A stretch of 64,000 bases of DNA from Butyrivibrio sp. INlla21. GTDB lineage: Bacteria > Bacillota > Clostridia > Lachnospirales > Lachnospiraceae. The translations under genes were made by a program, and so were the position numbers. The notes under the pieces were generated by a model. The model saw nothing but the letters and a program-made list of their open reading frames with translations, had not been told where the DNA came from and did no database searches. Below, piece after piece: positions 43,762 through 54,901 of this stretch; positions within the stretch are counted from its first letter, which is position 1; each line of letters opens with the position of its first letter. The stretch covers positions 39,916 through 103,915 of the forward strand of contig NZ_FPCC01000011.1 in assembly GCF_900116875.1 (NCBI RefSeq). Direction: 5' to 3'.

Positions 43762-45939
43762 TTATTTGTTGAAATTATCGGGAACATGGGAGAACAGTCC
43801 GCCTGATGTAACAGATTGATCTGTATTATCGTCGGTTTTTGTGCTGTTTTCCGTGTTTTCAGTCTTGTCGGATGAAGGCGCCGCCTCATTTTTTTCGTTT
43901 TCGGAAACCAAATCTTCTTTTTTAGTTTCTTCCTTTGTCTTAACAGGAATGTCTTCTCCGACCTTTGCTGATTCAGGTCTCGTTGCATAGAGTCTTTTAC
44001 TCTTATTGGCTTCCTTCTCTTCTTCCGTAGGTTCGGGAATATTCTCGGCCTCACGGTATATCTTCATGAATTCCGCACCTGTGATGGTTTCTTTTTCAAT
44101 AAGGAACTGTGCAATCTTATCCATTGTATCAAGGTGCTGACTGAGAATTTCTTTTGCCTTGTCATAGGCCTTTGCCAAAATGTTCTTTACTTCTTCATCG
44201 ATGAGTGTAGCTGTCTCATCACTGCACTGAAGAACTCTGTTTCCATCAAGATATCTGTTCTGGATTGATTCAAGCTGCATAAGTCCGAATCTCTCGCTCA
44301 TACCGTAGAGTGTGATCATATTTCTGGCAGTGCTTGTTGCATCCTCAATATCCTGCATTGCACCTGTTGTAACGGTATTAAATATAAGTTCCTCTGCAGC
44401 ACGTCCGCCCATCGCGATAATGATATCATCCATAAGCTCTTCTTTGGTCTTAAGATGATTCTCATCTTCGGGAAGCTGAAGAACATATCCAAGAGATCCT
44501 TTTGTTCTGGGAACAATTGTAATCTTCTGAACAGGCTCTGTGTTGTTGAGTACCGCGCTGACAAGAGCGTGACCGACTTCATGGTAGCTGACGCTCTTTC
44601 TTTCCTCTTTGCTGAGGATTGAGCTCTTCTTTTCTTTACCTGCAATAACCTGTTCAAAGGCTTCCATGAGGTCTTTCTGGTTAACGCACTCTCTTCCTGC
44701 CTTAACTGCGTTGATGGCAGCTTCATTGATCATGTTGGCAAGATCGGAACCTACGGCTCCGCCTGTTGCAAGTGCAAGTTCTTTAAGATCAACGGTCTCA
44801 TCCATCTTGACGTCTTTGGAATGAACCTTAAGGATCTCTTCTCTACCCTTAAGATCGGGTCTGTCAACGATGATTCTTCTGTCGAAACGTCCGGGTCTAA
44901 GGAGCGCTTTATCAAGGATCTCGGGTCTGTTGGTCGCACCCAGGATAAGCACACCCTTGGATGAATCAAATCCGTCCATCTCGGAAAGGAGCTGGTTAAG
45001 TGTCTGCTCACGCTCTTCGTTACCGCCGCCGTACTTGCTGTCACGGCTACGTCCGATCGCGTCTATCTCATCTATGAAAATGATGCAAGGTGCATTCTTA
45101 CTTGCTTCGTTAAAGAGGTCTCTTACACGGCTTGCTCCGACACCGACATAAAGCTCGATGAAATCAGAACCTGCAAGTGAATAGAAAGGAACATGTGCTT
45201 CTCCGGCAACAGCCTTGGCAAGAAGTGTCTTACCTGTTCCGGGAGGTCCCACAAGAAGCGCTCCCTTGGGGAGCTTCGCTCCGATCTTGACGTACTTGGA
45301 AGGGTTATGAAGGAAATCAACAACCTCTACCAAGGACTCTTTTGCCTCATCCTCACCTGCAACATCCTTGAATGTTACTCCGGTTTCTTTCTGTACGTAA
45401 ACCTTGGCGTTGCTCTTACCGACGCTGAGCGGTCCGCCGCCTCTTCCCATTCTTCTGAAGATAATGGAAAGTATAAGCCACATAAGAAGGATCGGTACAA
45501 CATACTGTAATATAACGGAAAGGATTATTCCGGAATTGTCCGGAACTTTGCTGCTGACTTCTACACCGGCCTTCAGCATTCTTTCCGTAAGGACGCTGTC
45601 TTCCTCCGCTTTACCTGTGTAGTAGGTAACGGTTGAATTACCTGTCCAATATGAATATCCTGCGCCAAGCTTATCCTCGTCTTTGGATTCCTTGGGATAT
45701 ATGTCTATCTTGTCATAATCAATGACGATCTTCTCCACCTTACCGTCATCAACCATTTGGATGAATTCGCTATAGGTTATTTCTTTGTTGGTATTATCTG
45801 AGAATGCCCTGAGGAAATAGGACATGCAGACCATCGTGACAAGAGCTGCCACCAAAAGAAGAATTATGTTCTGTCTTCTCGGTGAATTGGATCCGCCTCC
45901 GAGCGGATTGTTATTTCTTTGATTCTGATTATTATCCAT
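43762..45939 (-). CDS. ftsH: ATP-dependent zinc metalloprotease FtsH
   Basis: 725 residues. Membrane-bound AAA+ protease for quality control of membrane and regulatory proteins. Two N-terminal membrane helices (about 26-45 and 140-160) flank the extracytoplasmic domain; AAA domain with Walker [14 protein letters not shown], Walker [12 protein letters not shown], arginine-finger region RPGRFDRR; zinc motif HEVGH. The last about 80 residues are a low-complexity Glu/Lys/Ser/Thr tail longer than in many FtsH proteins. It has its own divergent promoter opposite pyrG and a strong terminator. Confidence 0.97.
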   Translation of the reverse strand: MDNNQNQRNNNPLGGGSNSPRRQNIILLLVAALVTMVCMSYFLRAFSDNTNKEITYSEFIQMVDDGKVEKIVIDYDKIDIYPKESKDEDKLGAGYSYWTGNSTVTYYTGKAEEDSVLTERMLKAGVEVSSKVPDNSGIILSVILQYVVPILLMWLILSIIFRRMGRGGGPLSVGKSNAKVYVQKETGVTFKDVAGEDEAKESLVEVVDFLHNPSKYVKIGAKLPKGALLVGPPGTGKTLLAKAVAGEAHVPFYSLAGSDFIELYVGVGASRVRDLFNEASKNAPCIIFIDEIDAIGRSRDSKYGGGNEEREQTLNQLLSEMDGFDSSKGVLILGATNRPEILDKALLRPGRFDRRIIVDRPDLKGREEILKVHSKDVKMDETVDLKELALATGGAVGSDLANMINEAAINAVKAGRECVNQKDLMEAFEQVIAGKEKKSSILSKEERKSVSYHEVGHALVSAVLNNTEPVQKITIVPRTKGSLGYVLQLPEDENHLKTKEELMDDIIIAMGGRAAEELIFNTVTTGAMQDIEDATSTARNMITLYGMSERFGLMQLESIQNRYLDGNRVLQCSDETATLIDEEVKNILAKAYDKAKEILSQHLDTMDKIAQFLIEKETITGAEFMKIYREAENIPEPTEEEKEANKSKRLYATRPESAKVGEDIPVKTKEETKKEDLVSENEKNEAAPSSDKTENTENSTKTDDNTDQSVTSGGLFSHVPDNFNK

Positions 45940-45975
45940 TGTATTTATTCCTTATATTAATATGCTATACTATGT

Positions 45976-46004
45976 ATTGTATAGTGTACAATTTGATATT
46001 TCAA
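45976..46004 (-). promoter_or_regulatory. Probable ftsH promoter
   Basis: On the minus strand TTGAAA, 17 bp, TACAAT, ending 37 bp before the ftsH start codon. It lies in the 196-bp divergent gap to pyrG. For pyrG, a TATAAT at 46071-46076 is present but without a clear -35 box. Confidence 0.7.
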
Positions 46005-46135
46005 TTGCAGAACCTAAAAGTTTTATTAAATAATTTGGATTAGCATCTAGATTTTCACCCGTTAAATCTATATAATAATAACTTGTTTTTATATATAAAT
46101 ATTGTCTCGTCAAGAAATCAGGAGGAAGTTAAGAA

Positions 46136-47746
46136 ATGGCTGTAAAGTATATTTTTGTGACAGGTGGTGTCGTATCAGGACTCGGTAAGGGAATCACCGC
46201 CGCATCACTCGGAAGATTGTTGAAGGCTCGTGGTTACAAGGTGACCATGCAGAAGTTTGACCCCTATATCAACATCGACCCCGGAACGATGAACCCCGTT
46301 CAGCACGGTGAGGTTTTCGTAACCGAAGACGGCACTGAAACTGACCTCGACCTTGGTCACTACGAAAGATTTATTGACGAGAATCTTGATAAAAATTCAA
46401 ACGTTACAACCGGTAAGATTTACTGGTCTGTTCTTCAGAAGGAGCGTCGCGGCGACTATGGCGGACGCACTGTACAGGTTATCCCGCACATTACCAATGA
46501 GATAAAGAGTAAGTTCTACAGGAACTTTACAGATGATGAGACGCATATCGCGATCATCGAGGTCGGCGGAACAGTCGGAGATATCGAGAGCCAGCCTTTC
46601 CTTGAGGCGATCAGACAGTTCCAGCATGAAGTAGGACGCGAGAATGCAATGCTCATCCTCGTTTCACTTATCCCTTATCTTCGAGTTTCTCAGGAGATCA
46701 AGACCAAGCCCACACAGTCAGCTGTTAAGACTATGCAGGGAATGGGTCTTCAGCCCGATGTTATCGTATGTCGTTCCGAGATTGCTCTTGACCAGGATAC
46801 CAAGGACAAGATTGCTCTTTTCTGTAACGTACCCAGCAATCACGTTCTTCAGAATCTCGATCTTGAGTACCTCTACGAGGCACCTCTTGCTATGGAAAAA
46901 GAGCGTTTGGCTCACGTTGCATGTGAATGCCTGAACCTTGATTGTCCCGAGCCCGATCTTACCGATTGGAAGGCAATGGTTGATACTCTTTACTCATTAA
47001 GTCATGAGGTTAAGATCGCACTTGTAGGTAAATACACTCAGCTCCACGATGCTTACATCAGTGTTGTTGAAGCTCTTAAGCACGGCGGTATTTCCAATCA
47101 GACTGCTGTTGATATTAAGTGGGTAGATTCAGAAGAGGTTACGGAAGAGAATGTTGCTTCCATTCTTTCGGATGTAGACGGTATCCTTGTTCCCGGTGGT
47201 TTCGGAGACCGCGGTATCGAGGGTATGATCCACGCCATCAAGTATGCCCGTGAGAACAATGTTCCTTACCTTGGTCTTTGCCTTGGTATGCAGCTTGCTA
47301 TTATTGAATTTGCCAGAAATGTTATTGGTTACAAGGATGCTCATTCAATTGAGTTTGATCCCAACACAACACATCCTATGATAGCTCTTTTACCCGATCA
47401 GAACGGTGTTGAAGATATCGGCGGAACACTTCGTCTCGGTTCATATCCTTGCGTACTCGATAAGGATTCCAAGGCGTTTGAGCTCTTTGGTTCAACTGAT
47501 ATCACAGAGCGTCACCGTCACAGATATGAGGTTAACAACGACTACAGAAACGTACTTGTTTCAAACGGCATGAAGCTTTGCGGTATGTCACCCGACGGAA
47601 GGATCGTTGAGATGATCGAGCTTCCTTCCAACGATTTCCATATGGCAACACAGGCTCATCCGGAGCTTAAGTCTCGTCCCAACAGACCTCATCCTCTTTT
47701 CTCAGGATTTGTTAAGGCATCTCTTGAGCACGAGAAAAAGCGCTAA
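46136..47746 (+). CDS. pyrG: CTP synthase
   Basis: 536 residues. Converts UTP to CTP with ATP and glutamine. N-terminal synthetase domain begins [20 protein letters not shown] with the P-loop-like GLGKG and [12 protein letters not shown]-terminal class I glutamine amidotransferase has the nucleophile motif [10 protein letters not shown] and the late HPE of [15 protein letters not shown] lies 10 bases before the ATG. It is the only clear plus-strand protein gene in the window; its stop overlaps the convergent solute-binding protein stop. Confidence 0.98.
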   Translation: MAVKYIFVTGGVVSGLGKGITAASLGRLLKARGYKVTMQKFDPYINIDPGTMNPVQHGEVFVTEDGTETDLDLGHYERFIDENLDKNSNVTTGKIYWSVLQKERRGDYGGRTVQVIPHITNEIKSKFYRNFTDDETHIAIIEVGGTVGDIESQPFLEAIRQFQHEVGRENAMLILVSLIPYLRVSQEIKTKPTQSAVKTMQGMGLQPDVIVCRSEIALDQDTKDKIALFCNVPSNHVLQNLDLEYLYEAPLAMEKERLAHVACECLNLDCPEPDLTDWKAMVDTLYSLSHEVKIALVGKYTQLHDAYISVVEALKHGGISNQTAVDIKWVDSEEVTEENVASILSDVDGILVPGGFGDRGIEGMIHAIKYARENNVPYLGLCLGMQLAIIEFARNVIGYKDAHSIEFDPNTTHPMIALLPDQNGVEDIGGTLRLGSYPCVLDKDSKAFELFGSTDITERHRHRYEVNNDYRNVLVSNGMKLCGMSPDGRIVEMIELPSNDFHMATQAHPELKSRPNRPHPLFSGFVKASLEHEKKR

Positions 47747-49074
47747 TTGATTATTGCCTGCACGCCTTCATTCATTGCTGTAATGGCTTCATCGATGCCT
47801 GTTTCTTCATTCATAAGCAGATCGTGTTGCTTATTAAGAACCGCTTCGATCTCTGAGGATTTGTCGATCGCAGGCATTTCGAGATATGTGTGACTTGTTA
47901 CAAGAGCTTCTTTTGAAGCTTCATCATTAGGAAAACCATCCATCCCTGCTATGAGTTCAGCGATTTTTTCGCCTCTCATCGCGGGGATGTTTCCTGTCCG
48001 GGCCATTATTTCTGCGCCCTTTTCTCCGCTTACAAATCTGACAAAATCCCAGGCTGCTTCTTTGTTGTCTGCTGCCTTTGGGATTGCGAGCGCGGTTATC
48101 GTAGACAGAGTCGAACCGGGCTCAACGCCTTCTGCGTGAGGATACTTCACTATTCCCCAGTTCGCGCACTGTGTATATTCTCCCTCTTTTATCTTATTAA
48201 TAAGTGTTGATATGAACCAGGAACCCATATTCATCGTCGCAACATTCCCTTGCGCAAATGCCGCGGAATAATGAAGTCCTCTGGTTTTGAGCGTAGCGTA
48301 GTCCATGCAAACTTTGTCTTTTTGCTGCGAAAGGACCATCTCGTAATAGGGTTTTGTAAACTCGTAATGACCGTCTACAATAGTGTTTTTTCCGTCAAGA
48401 ATCCCGTCAAGCTGTACCGTGGATCTCCATGTGTGATAATGAGCACCGTAAATCTGTCTTCCTTCGTAGGTTCCCGCCACCTTCCTGCAAAGCTTGTCGT
48501 ACTGTTTCCAAGTCATATCGTTGGTCGGATACGGAACTCCGGCAAGGTCAAAAATATCCTTGTTGTAGTAGATTATCCATATATCTGAGCGAAACGGTAG
48601 CTCATAAAGCCAACCGTTCATCATAAGCTGATCTGTCACTCCGCTGTAACACGAAAGATCGATCCCGTCTTTTTCAATAAAACTATCCAACGGTTCGAGG
48701 ACGCCCTTTTTTACAAGGGTCACATAGCCCGGAACGTCTTTTATCGTAACAACATCATAGTCCGCATTTTCTCCGGCAAGCTGAGTTCCTAGAGCAGTGC
48801 TGTAATCTGCAGATCCAAGGTCTACCATTTCTATGTTTACTTCGGGATGTTCATCCATAAACGCATCAGCAAGTACTTTATAGCACTCGTTGTTTGAAGC
48901 ATCCCAAAGTGCCCACTTAAGTGTGATCTTATCTTCCGACTTGTTGTCACTTTCCTGCGCCGTATTATTAAGTTGTTCGGTGCTTTCGTTTGTACCCTTT
49001 GCGCCGGTACATCCCGTCATCTCGAGAATTATCAATGTAACAGTAAGCAATAACCCTAAGACTTTGTTTCTCAT
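47743..49074 (-). CDS. Extracellular sugar-binding lipoprotein (ABC transporter family 1)
   Basis: 443 residues. Lipoprotein signal peptide with lipobox LEMTGC (Cys at about 22), then a Ser/Asn/Glu linker and the family-1 solute-binding fold: [50 protein letters not shown] and a closing [16 protein letters not shown] segment. It captures sugars outside the membrane. The gene is last in the ROK - YesM - YesN run, but no permease genes lie nearby, so it must share permeases or act as a sensor partner. Its stop overlaps the pyrG stop tail-to-tail by 4 bp. Confidence 0.92.
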   Translation of the reverse strand: MRNKVLGLLLTVTLIILEMTGCTGAKGTNESTEQLNNTAQESDNKSEDKITLKWALWDASNNECYKVLADAFMDEHPEVNIEMVDLGSADYSTALGTQLAGENADYDVVTIKDVPGYVTLVKKGVLEPLDSFIEKDGIDLSCYSGVTDQLMMNGWLYELPFRSDIWIIYYNKDIFDLAGVPYPTNDMTWKQYDKLCRKVAGTYEGRQIYGAHYHTWRSTVQLDGILDGKNTIVDGHYEFTKPYYEMVLSQQKDKVCMDYATLKTRGLHYSAAFAQGNVATMNMGSWFISTLINKIKEGEYTQCANWGIVKYPHAEGVEPGSTLSTITALAIPKAADNKEAAWDFVRFVSGEKGAEIMARTGNIPAMRGEKIAELIAGMDGFPNDEASKEALVTSHTYLEMPAIDKSSEIEAVLNKQHDLLMNEETGIDEAITAMNEGVQAIIN

Positions 49075-49115
49075 GTCTTGCCTCCACCCTCTAAGTTCCC
49101 CATAAACATGCTGCT

Positions 49116-50405
49116 TTAGATATCGCTTTTACTTCTTATGTATTCACGCGGGCTGTGTCCATCCACTTTTTTAAAGACTTTTGAAAAATAATAGGCTGAT
49201 TCAAAACCAAGTGCATCGGCGACTTCGTAGATCTTCATGTCCCCCGAAAGAAGCATCTCTTTTGCCTTTTCAATCTTCTTAGTATATACATATTCGGAAA
49301 AGCCGGTCTCCATTGTCTTTTTAAAGAGCACCGACAGATATGCGGGCGAGAGCCCGAATGCTTCCGCAACTTCGTTTAGCTGCACTCTTCCGTTAAGATT
49401 ATCATCGATGTATTCCTGGATTGTCTGAATGAGCTTATCTTTGCCGGATCTTCTGTTGTTTCCGACTATTATGTCATATCGGCTTATCGGTGTTTCTTCG
49501 TCTGCAGAAGAAAGAGCTGTCATCGCCTCATCACAAGATACCGCTATGTCGGTGACCTTCGAAACGGCAGATCCTATTCCGAAGGTCATTGCGCTCTTAA
49601 AGTAACCCGACACCATCGTCCTGGCGTTTTCAAGCGCATCTGCGATCTCGTCCATTGTAGTTGAGACATCAGTGTCTTCCGCAAAAAAGAAAACGACAAC
49701 AAAATGTCTTAGATCAACCGATACCACTCGGCATTGGTTATTATATTTTGAAAGAATCTCTTTTGCCATGTTTAGACTTGAAGTATAAATATCCAAGGTG
49801 TCGGTCGAAGCCTCTCCCTGCGCAGCGTCTACCGCTATCTCACCGTAAACAACTGTGTATTTTTTAAATTCCAGATCGACTCCGAGCTCTTTAGCTTCTT
49901 TTTTGATATCATCTTCCCCAAGATGAGAGCTGTTAAATATAAGTCTTAAAAGAAACTTCTGCCTGAGGTCGTCGAGCGAAGATGTCGCTCCAACGTCAGC
50001 TCTTTTGGGCGCAGGCGCAGAGCCTTCTATTCTCTTTATTGCTTTGGAAAGAGCTGCGTTTAGTGTCTTGGGTGTAAGTTCTATTTTGACAAGATAGTCT
50101 ACCGCATCTCCCGACAGCGCTTCTCTTACCATGTCGAATTCTTCATATGCGGTAAGGATGATAAATGCCGGAATGTTCCCGAATTTCTCGTATGATTTTT
50201 GAAGCAGCTCAAGACCTGTCATGACGGGCATTCTTATATCCGCTATGACAATATCGGGTTTTTCTTTTTCAATTATCTCCCATGCTTCCTTGCCGTTGGA
50301 CGCCGTCGCGATTATCTCGATGTCATTTGAATGCTCTTTTGAAAGCATTGTTTTAAGTCCTATCTGCACGAGCGGTTCATCGTCCACTATCAGTAATCTG
50401 TACAT
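49116..50405 (-). CDS. YesN-type response regulator (REC plus AraC helix-turn-helix)
   Basis: 429 residues. Receiver domain 1-125 with acidic pocket DDEP, phosphoacceptor in IVIADIRMPVMTG and the switch Thr in IILTAYEEF; a middle region of about 170 residues that is common in YesN proteins; and a C-terminal AraC DNA-binding domain (about 325-425) ending DALGFESAYYFSKVFKK, DGHSPREYI. With YesM it should switch sugar-uptake genes, probably including the adjacent binding-protein gene. Spaced 26 bp from the kinase gene. Confidence 0.94.
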   Translation of the reverse strand: MYRLLIVDDEPLVQIGLKTMLSKEHSNDIEIIATASNGKEAWEIIEKEKPDIVIADIRMPVMTGLELLQKSYEKFGNIPAFIILTAYEEFDMVREALSGDAVDYLVKIELTPKTLNAALSKAIKRIEGSAPAPKRADVGATSSLDDLRQKFLLRLIFNSSHLGEDDIKKEAKELGVDLEFKKYTVVYGEIAVDAAQGEASTDTLDIYTSSLNMAKEILSKYNNQCRVVSVDLRHFVVVFFFAEDTDVSTTMDEIADALENARTMVSGYFKSAMTFGIGSAVSKVTDIAVSCDEAMTALSSADEETPISRYDIIVGNNRRSGKDKLIQTIQEYIDDNLNGRVQLNEVAEAFGLSPAYLSVLFKKTMETGFSEYVYTKKIEKAKEMLLSGDMKIYEVADALGFESAYYFSKVFKKVDGHSPREYIRSKSDI

Positions 50406-50431
50406 TTATCGCATCTCCTTCGAAACGATAG

Positions 50432-52174
50432 TTACTTTTTATCCTCTTCGTAGTCCATGGGAAGTACGAATCTCATTGTCGTGTATTCCCCAAGCTTACT
50501 GGTTATTTCTATTCCATACTCTTCACCGAAGGTGTACTTGATCCTTTGGTTAACGTTATAGGTTCCCACCTGTTTAAAGAATTCCGTCGAAGTATTGCTC
50601 TCGCCGTTTAAGACGGATTTTATGGCTTCTTCACTCATTCCGACTCCGTTGTCGGTCACCTCGATAATGAGCTTATCTTCTTTTTGATAGGTATGGATCA
50701 CGATCTTTCCCGAAGTTCCCTTGGGCTCTATACCATGAAATATCGCATTCTCAACTATGGGCTGAAGTGAGAATCTATTGATCTTTTTATCTAAAAGAGC
50801 TTCATCATCAGTTATGTATTCCAGTGATATCGTTCCGCCGTATCTGTATTTCATGATGGTAAAATAGTCATCTACAAGCGCAAATTCATCCCTTAGTGTA
50901 ATGAGATTCTCCGTGCCCTTTGCTATGTTTTTCATTAGTCTTGAAAGCGCGGTCGACATGTCTGCGATTCCGTCTGAACCTTGTATTGTCGCCATCCATT
51001 TGATGGTATTAAGCGTGTTATAAAGAAAGTGCGGATTGATCTGAGATTGCAGAACTCTGTATTCCAGATCCTGTTTGGCCTTCTCATCGAGGAGTCTTTT
51101 TTCCATGAGTGCGGAAACATTGGCGGCGAGATTATTGATTCCCGTTCCTATATCACCAAGCTCATTGTCCCACTCTATCTTTTCATCTCTGGAAAAATCT
51201 CCGGCGCCGATCAGATCAAGTCTGTCTACAATCTGTGAAACGGGTCCCGTTATTGTCTTGTGAAGGATGACCGAGAGCAACGCTCCTGCAAGCACAATGA
51301 TCTGCACGATCATAAAGATCACAAGACCGTAATAATTCATTCTATTTTGGAGCGCTTTCGCTGACGGAAGATAAGATATTTCCCATCCGGAGTTTGGAAG
51401 AATATAAGAGATCACATCTCCCTGTTTGTCTGCTCTGACAAGGTTTTCGCCGTCAAATTTAAAAGTGTTTCCTTCGCTAAAGGTGATAAAAAGAGCTTCA
51501 TCTTCTTCCATGTTAAAGCTCTTAATCTTAGAAGTTAAGCGGCTTACCGGAATATCCATATAGATCCATCCGATCATCTCATATGATGAAGCGCTCTGCA
51601 CACTCTTTATGATTGGAATAATAAGCTCGTTTCCGCTTTTCATAAGCGGGTTCTGTATCGGACCGATCCATGTATAGCCTTTTCCGTTTAACAGTTCCGA
51701 GAAATGTTCGGATTCCATTATCTTGTGGCTTATATCCGCTACACTCTGAGTATCGCCTCCCGATAAGGACTGCAGATACTGATCTCCGCTTGGCGTTGAC
51801 ACAATAACTCTGTTGACGATATCTCTTATTCCTACGATATTGTATTCGTTGTTAAGGTGATCCCATGTTGTGACAGAGAGCCTACGACCGGCCTGTTCGT
51901 TGGTATTGTAGTAGTTCTCAACATTTTGAAGATATCCTCCGAGCGTAGTATCCAGACAGATCCAGTTGGTAAAAGTCATTGCCGTTTTGATCTCATCGTC
52001 TATCTCGCTTCCGAGGAGCTGTATATTTGTCATGGCGGATTGATGCTGATTACGTTTAAGATAACGAAAAGAAAGGCTGAAACTAGCCGCAGCAACAGCC
52101 AGCGCAAGAATCAGCGCGAATCCAAGTGCCCATATAATTATCTTATTTCTAAGTGTATGTTTTTTCGTGCGCAT
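50432..52174 (-). CDS. YesM-type sensor histidine kinase
   Basis: 580 residues from the ATG at 52174; a TTG 21 bp upstream also opens the frame. Two membrane helices (about 12-36 and 290-312) bound an extracellular sensing domain; then HAMP, the His_kinase domain with phosphoacceptor INPHFLYNTLNTIKWM, and an HATPase with ENAIFHGIEPK and DNGVGM. No clear Shine-Dalgarno is seen before the ATG; translation is probably coupled to the ROK gene, whose stop lies 7 bp upstream. It senses an external sugar signal and phosphorylates the YesN protein. Confidence 0.93.
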   Translation of the reverse strand: MRTKKHTLRNKIIIWALGFALILALAVAAASFSLSFRYLKRNQHQSAMTNIQLLGSEIDDEIKTAMTFTNWICLDTTLGGYLQNVENYYNTNEQAGRRLSVTTWDHLNNEYNIVGIRDIVNRVIVSTPSGDQYLQSLSGGDTQSVADISHKIMESEHFSELLNGKGYTWIGPIQNPLMKSGNELIIPIIKSVQSASSYEMIGWIYMDIPVSRLTSKIKSFNMEEDEALFITFSEGNTFKFDGENLVRADKQGDVISYILPNSGWEISYLPSAKALQNRMNYYGLVIFMIVQIIVLAGALLSVILHKTITGPVSQIVDRLDLIGAGDFSRDEKIEWDNELGDIGTGINNLAANVSALMEKRLLDEKAKQDLEYRVLQSQINPHFLYNTLNTIKWMATIQGSDGIADMSTALSRLMKNIAKGTENLITLRDEFALVDDYFTIMKYRYGGTISLEYITDDEALLDKKINRFSLQPIVENAIFHGIEPKGTSGKIVIHTYQKEDKLIIEVTDNGVGMSEEAIKSVLNGESNTSTEFFKQVGTYNVNQRIKYTFGEEYGIEITSKLGEYTTMRFVLPMDYEEDKK

Positions 52175-52181
52175 ATAAGCA

Positions 52182-53048
52182 TTATAACACGTCAATAGCG
52201 AGCTTTACAGCGCCCATGATTCCCTGGTCACCGTTAAGTGATGCGGGAACTATATATGTTTCTATGTTCTCAAGTTCTTTGGTCTTTATATATCCCGAAA
52301 GCTGCTCAAGTGTCTTCTTTCTTATAAGTGGAAAGAGCTGTTCCTGGTTCATAACACCGCCCCCGAGTATGATGATCTCAGGGCTTAGCGTAACTATGAA
52401 ATCGCAGAGTGCCTGTGCTATATAATAACTTTCAAGTTCCCATACTTCTTCCTTGTTCGCCAATTCAATTGCTTTTTTGCCCCAACGATCTTCTATCGCA
52501 GGACCCGATGCCATTCCCTCAAAGCAGGTTCCGTGGTAAGGGCATTTTCCTTTATAAGCGTCACCTTCCGCAGGCTGCAGCTTAATATGCCCAAGCTCGG
52601 GATGAAGCATTCCGTGAAGGAGCTGTCCGTTTGTCATTACACCGCCGCCTATGCCGGTTCCGATGGTGATGTATAGTGCGTTTTTCTTATCGCGCGCGCA
52701 TCCCCAGGTTATCTCACCAAGGAGCGAACCGTTTACATCGGTATCAAAACCTATGGGAATATTGAGCTCTTTTTTGAAAGCTCCGACAATATCATAATTT
52801 CTCCACTCGAGCTTTGGTGTGGAAGTGATAAAGCCGTAGGTTTTGGATTCTTTATTTAGATCTATAGGCCCAAAGCAAGCTATTCCGAGCGATGCAATGT
52901 CTTTTCCTTTAAAAAAATCTACCATTGCCGGAATTGTTTCTTCAGGACTTTTTGTTGGTATCGTAACCCTTTCAAGGATCTCGCCGTTCTCGTTTCCGAC
53001 AACGCAGATCATCTTGGTTCCGCCCGCTTCTATTCCTCCGTATAACAT
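52182..53048 (-). CDS. ROK-family fructokinase
   Basis: 288 residues. Phosphorylates fructose (or a related hexose) with ATP. N-terminal IEAGGTKMICVVG, TDVNGSLLGE, TIGTGIGGGVM and the zinc-binding fructokinase segment HPELGHIKL ... CPYHGTCFEGMASGPAIEDR then WG, which is characteristic of the YdhR/ScrK-like fructokinases. First gene of the sugar-sensing operon with YesM and YesN downstream. A promoter-like TATAAT with an inverted repeat directly upstream suggests local repression. Confidence 0.92.
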   Translation of the reverse strand: MLYGGIEAGGTKMICVVGNENGEILERVTIPTKSPEETIPAMVDFFKGKDIASLGIACFGPIDLNKESKTYGFITSTPKLEWRNYDIVGAFKKELNIPIGFDTDVNGSLLGEITWGCARDKKNALYITIGTGIGGGVMTNGQLLHGMLHPELGHIKLQPAEGDAYKGKCPYHGTCFEGMASGPAIEDRWGKKAIELANKEEVWELESYYIAQALCDFIVTLSPEIIILGGGVMNQEQLFPLIRKKTLEQLSGYIKTKELENIETYIVPASLNGDQGIMGAVKLAIDVL

Positions 53049-53079
53049 ATGCTTACCCCTTATTGTGTTATTTCTTTAT

Positions 53080-53106
53080 ATTATAGCACTTACCTCGGCA
53101 AGTGCT
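53080..53106 (-). promoter_or_regulatory. -10 box overlapped by an inverted repeat upstream of the ROK operon
   Basis: On the minus strand AGCACTT, 8 bp, AAGTGCT (53085-53106) ends in the first base of a perfect TATAAT (53080-53085), 31 bp before the ATG. A matching -35 was not found. The 7-bp arms across the spacer have operator form. Confidence 0.5.
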
Positions 53107-53112
53107 CTGCTC

Positions 53113-53146
53113 AAAAAAACGGCGCCGAGATCTCTCTCGACGCCGT
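53113..53146 (-). terminator. Intrinsic terminator of pckA
   Basis: ACGGCGTCGAGA, 4-nt loop and TCTCGGCGCCGT form a 12-bp GC-rich stem with one T-G pair, followed by TTTTTT on the minus strand, 31 bp past the pckA stop. Strong rho-independent terminator separating pckA from the ROK operon. Confidence 0.92.
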
Positions 53147-53177
53147 GTATATCTTTATTGTAGCTTCAAACTTCAGA

Positions 53178-54791
53178 TTAAAGCTGAGGGCCTGCAGCAA
53201 CAAGTGCCTTGCCGTCTGCGTTTCCTTCGTACTTCTTGAAGTTCTTGTTGAATCTCTGTGCAAGATCCTTAGCCTTAGCTTCCCACTCAGAAGCATCAGC
53301 GTATGTGTCTCTGGGATCAAGGATTGCAGGATCAACTCCGGGAAGTGATGTAGGAACTTCGAAATCGAAGATCGGGATCTTCTTAGTCTCAGCCTTGTTT
53401 ACATCACCGTTAAGGATAGCATCGATGATTCCACGAGTATCCTTGATGGAGATTCTCTTGCCTGTTCCGTTCCAACCTGTGTTTACGAGGTAAGCCTTAG
53501 CTCCGCTCTTCTGCATCTTCTTAACGAGCTCCTGAGCGTACTTTGTAGGATGAAGCTCAAGGAATGCCTGTCCGAAGCAAGCTGAGAATGTAGGTGTAGG
53601 CTCTGTGATTCCTCTCTCTGTTCCTGCAAGCTTAGCTGTGAAGCCTGAAAGGAAGTAGTACTGAGTCTGCTCAGGTGTGAGGATTGATACAGGAGGAAGT
53701 ACTCCGAAAGCGTCAGCTGAAAGGAAGATAACGTTCTTCGCATCAGGACCTGCAGAGATCTTGTTAACCTTCTGTACGATGTTGTCGATGTGGTTGATAG
53801 GATAAGATACACGAGTATTCTCTGTAACGCTCTTATCTTCGAAATCAATCTTACCATCAGCAGCAACAGTTACGTTCTCAAGAAGAGCATCTCTCTTGAT
53901 AGCGTTGTAGATATCAGGCTCAGACTCCTTATCAAGTCCGATAACCTTAGCATAGCAACCACCTTCGAAGTTGAATACGCCGTTGTCGTCCCAACCGTGC
54001 TCGTCATCACCGATGAGGAGTCTCTTAGGATCTGTTGAAAGTGTTGTCTTACCTGTTCCTGAAAGACCGAAGAAGATAGCTGTGTTCTTACCTTCCATAT
54101 CTGTGTTAGCTGAGCAGTGCATAGAAGCCATGCCCTTAAGAGGAAGATAGTAGTTCATCATTGAGAACATACCCTTCTTCATCTCTCCGCCGTACCATGT
54201 GTTGATGATAACCTGCTCACGGCTTGTGATGTTGAATGCTACGCATGTCTCAGAGTTAAGGCCAAGTGCCTTGTAATCGTCAACCTTAGCAAGTGAAGCG
54301 TTGTAAACTACGAAGTCAGGCTTGAAGTCTGCAAGCTCTGCATCTGTAGGCTGAATGAACATGTTCTTAATGAAGTGAGCCTGCCAAGCAACCTCTACGA
54401 TGAAACGAACTGCCATACGAGAATCCTTGTTAGCGCCGCAGAAAGCGTCAACAACGAAAAGTCTCTTGTTGCAAAGCTCGTTCTTAGCGATCTCCTTAAC
54501 CTTAGCCCATGTCTCTTCTGTCATAGGGTGGTTGTCGTTAGGATACTCTTCTGATGTCCACCAAACAGTGTCCTTAGAATTCTGGTCCATAACGATGTAC
54601 TTGTCTTTAGGAGAACGTCCTGTGTAGATACCTGTCATAACGTTGACAGCACCAAGCTCTGTGTCCTGACCTTTCTCATAACCTGTAAGCTCAGGCTTCT
54701 TCTCCTCTTCATACAACATCTCATATGAAGGATTATGAACTATCTCAGTTGTTCCTGTGATGCCATACTGACTTAAATTGATTTCTGCCAT
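53178..54791 (-). CDS. pckA: Phosphoenolpyruvate carboxykinase (ATP)
   Basis: 537 residues. Interconverts oxaloacetate + ATP and PEP + CO2 + ADP; in anaerobic gut bacteria it often runs toward oxaloacetate. Motifs: kinase-1a [12 protein letters not shown], kinase-2 [29 protein letters not shown] and the substrate-binding [10 protein letters not shown] region. Full family length. It has its own near-consensus promoter and a strong terminator, so it is a single-gene unit, probably well expressed. Confidence 0.97.
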   Translation of the reverse strand: MAEINLSQYGITGTTEIVHNPSYEMLYEEEKKPELTGYEKGQDTELGAVNVMTGIYTGRSPKDKYIVMDQNSKDTVWWTSEEYPNDNHPMTEETWAKVKEIAKNELCNKRLFVVDAFCGANKDSRMAVRFIVEVAWQAHFIKNMFIQPTDAELADFKPDFVVYNASLAKVDDYKALGLNSETCVAFNITSREQVIINTWYGGEMKKGMFSMMNYYLPLKGMASMHCSANTDMEGKNTAIFFGLSGTGKTTLSTDPKRLLIGDDEHGWDDNGVFNFEGGCYAKVIGLDKESEPDIYNAIKRDALLENVTVAADGKIDFEDKSVTENTRVSYPINHIDNIVQKVNKISAGPDAKNVIFLSADAFGVLPPVSILTPEQTQYYFLSGFTAKLAGTERGITEPTPTFSACFGQAFLELHPTKYAQELVKKMQKSGAKAYLVNTGWNGTGKRISIKDTRGIIDAILNGDVNKAETKKIPIFDFEVPTSLPGVDPAILDPRDTYADASEWEAKAKDLAQRFNKNFKKYEGNADGKALVAAGPQL

Positions 54792-54861
54792 CTGATTCGA
54801 CCTCTTTTCTTTATAATATTATCTTTGGTATAAAAAACCAAAATTTGCGACCGTTACTTCA

Positions 54862-54890
54862 TTTATACTACAAAGTCAAATTTTTATCAA
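54862..54890 (-). promoter_or_regulatory. pckA promoter
   Basis: On the minus strand TTGATA, 17 bp, TATAAA, 70 bp before the pckA start. The leader also has TTTGGT ... ACCAAA around a T-rich loop (about 54818-54838). The -35 box lies only about 12 bp past the rsmI stop, with no terminator between. Confidence 0.75.
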
Positions 54891-54901
54891 GCGCATACTC
54901 G

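Noticed and set aside
46071..46076. Full pyrG promoter
   Set aside because: A perfect TATAAT exists but no -35 box at 16-18 bp, in very AT-rich DNA; not strong enough to list.
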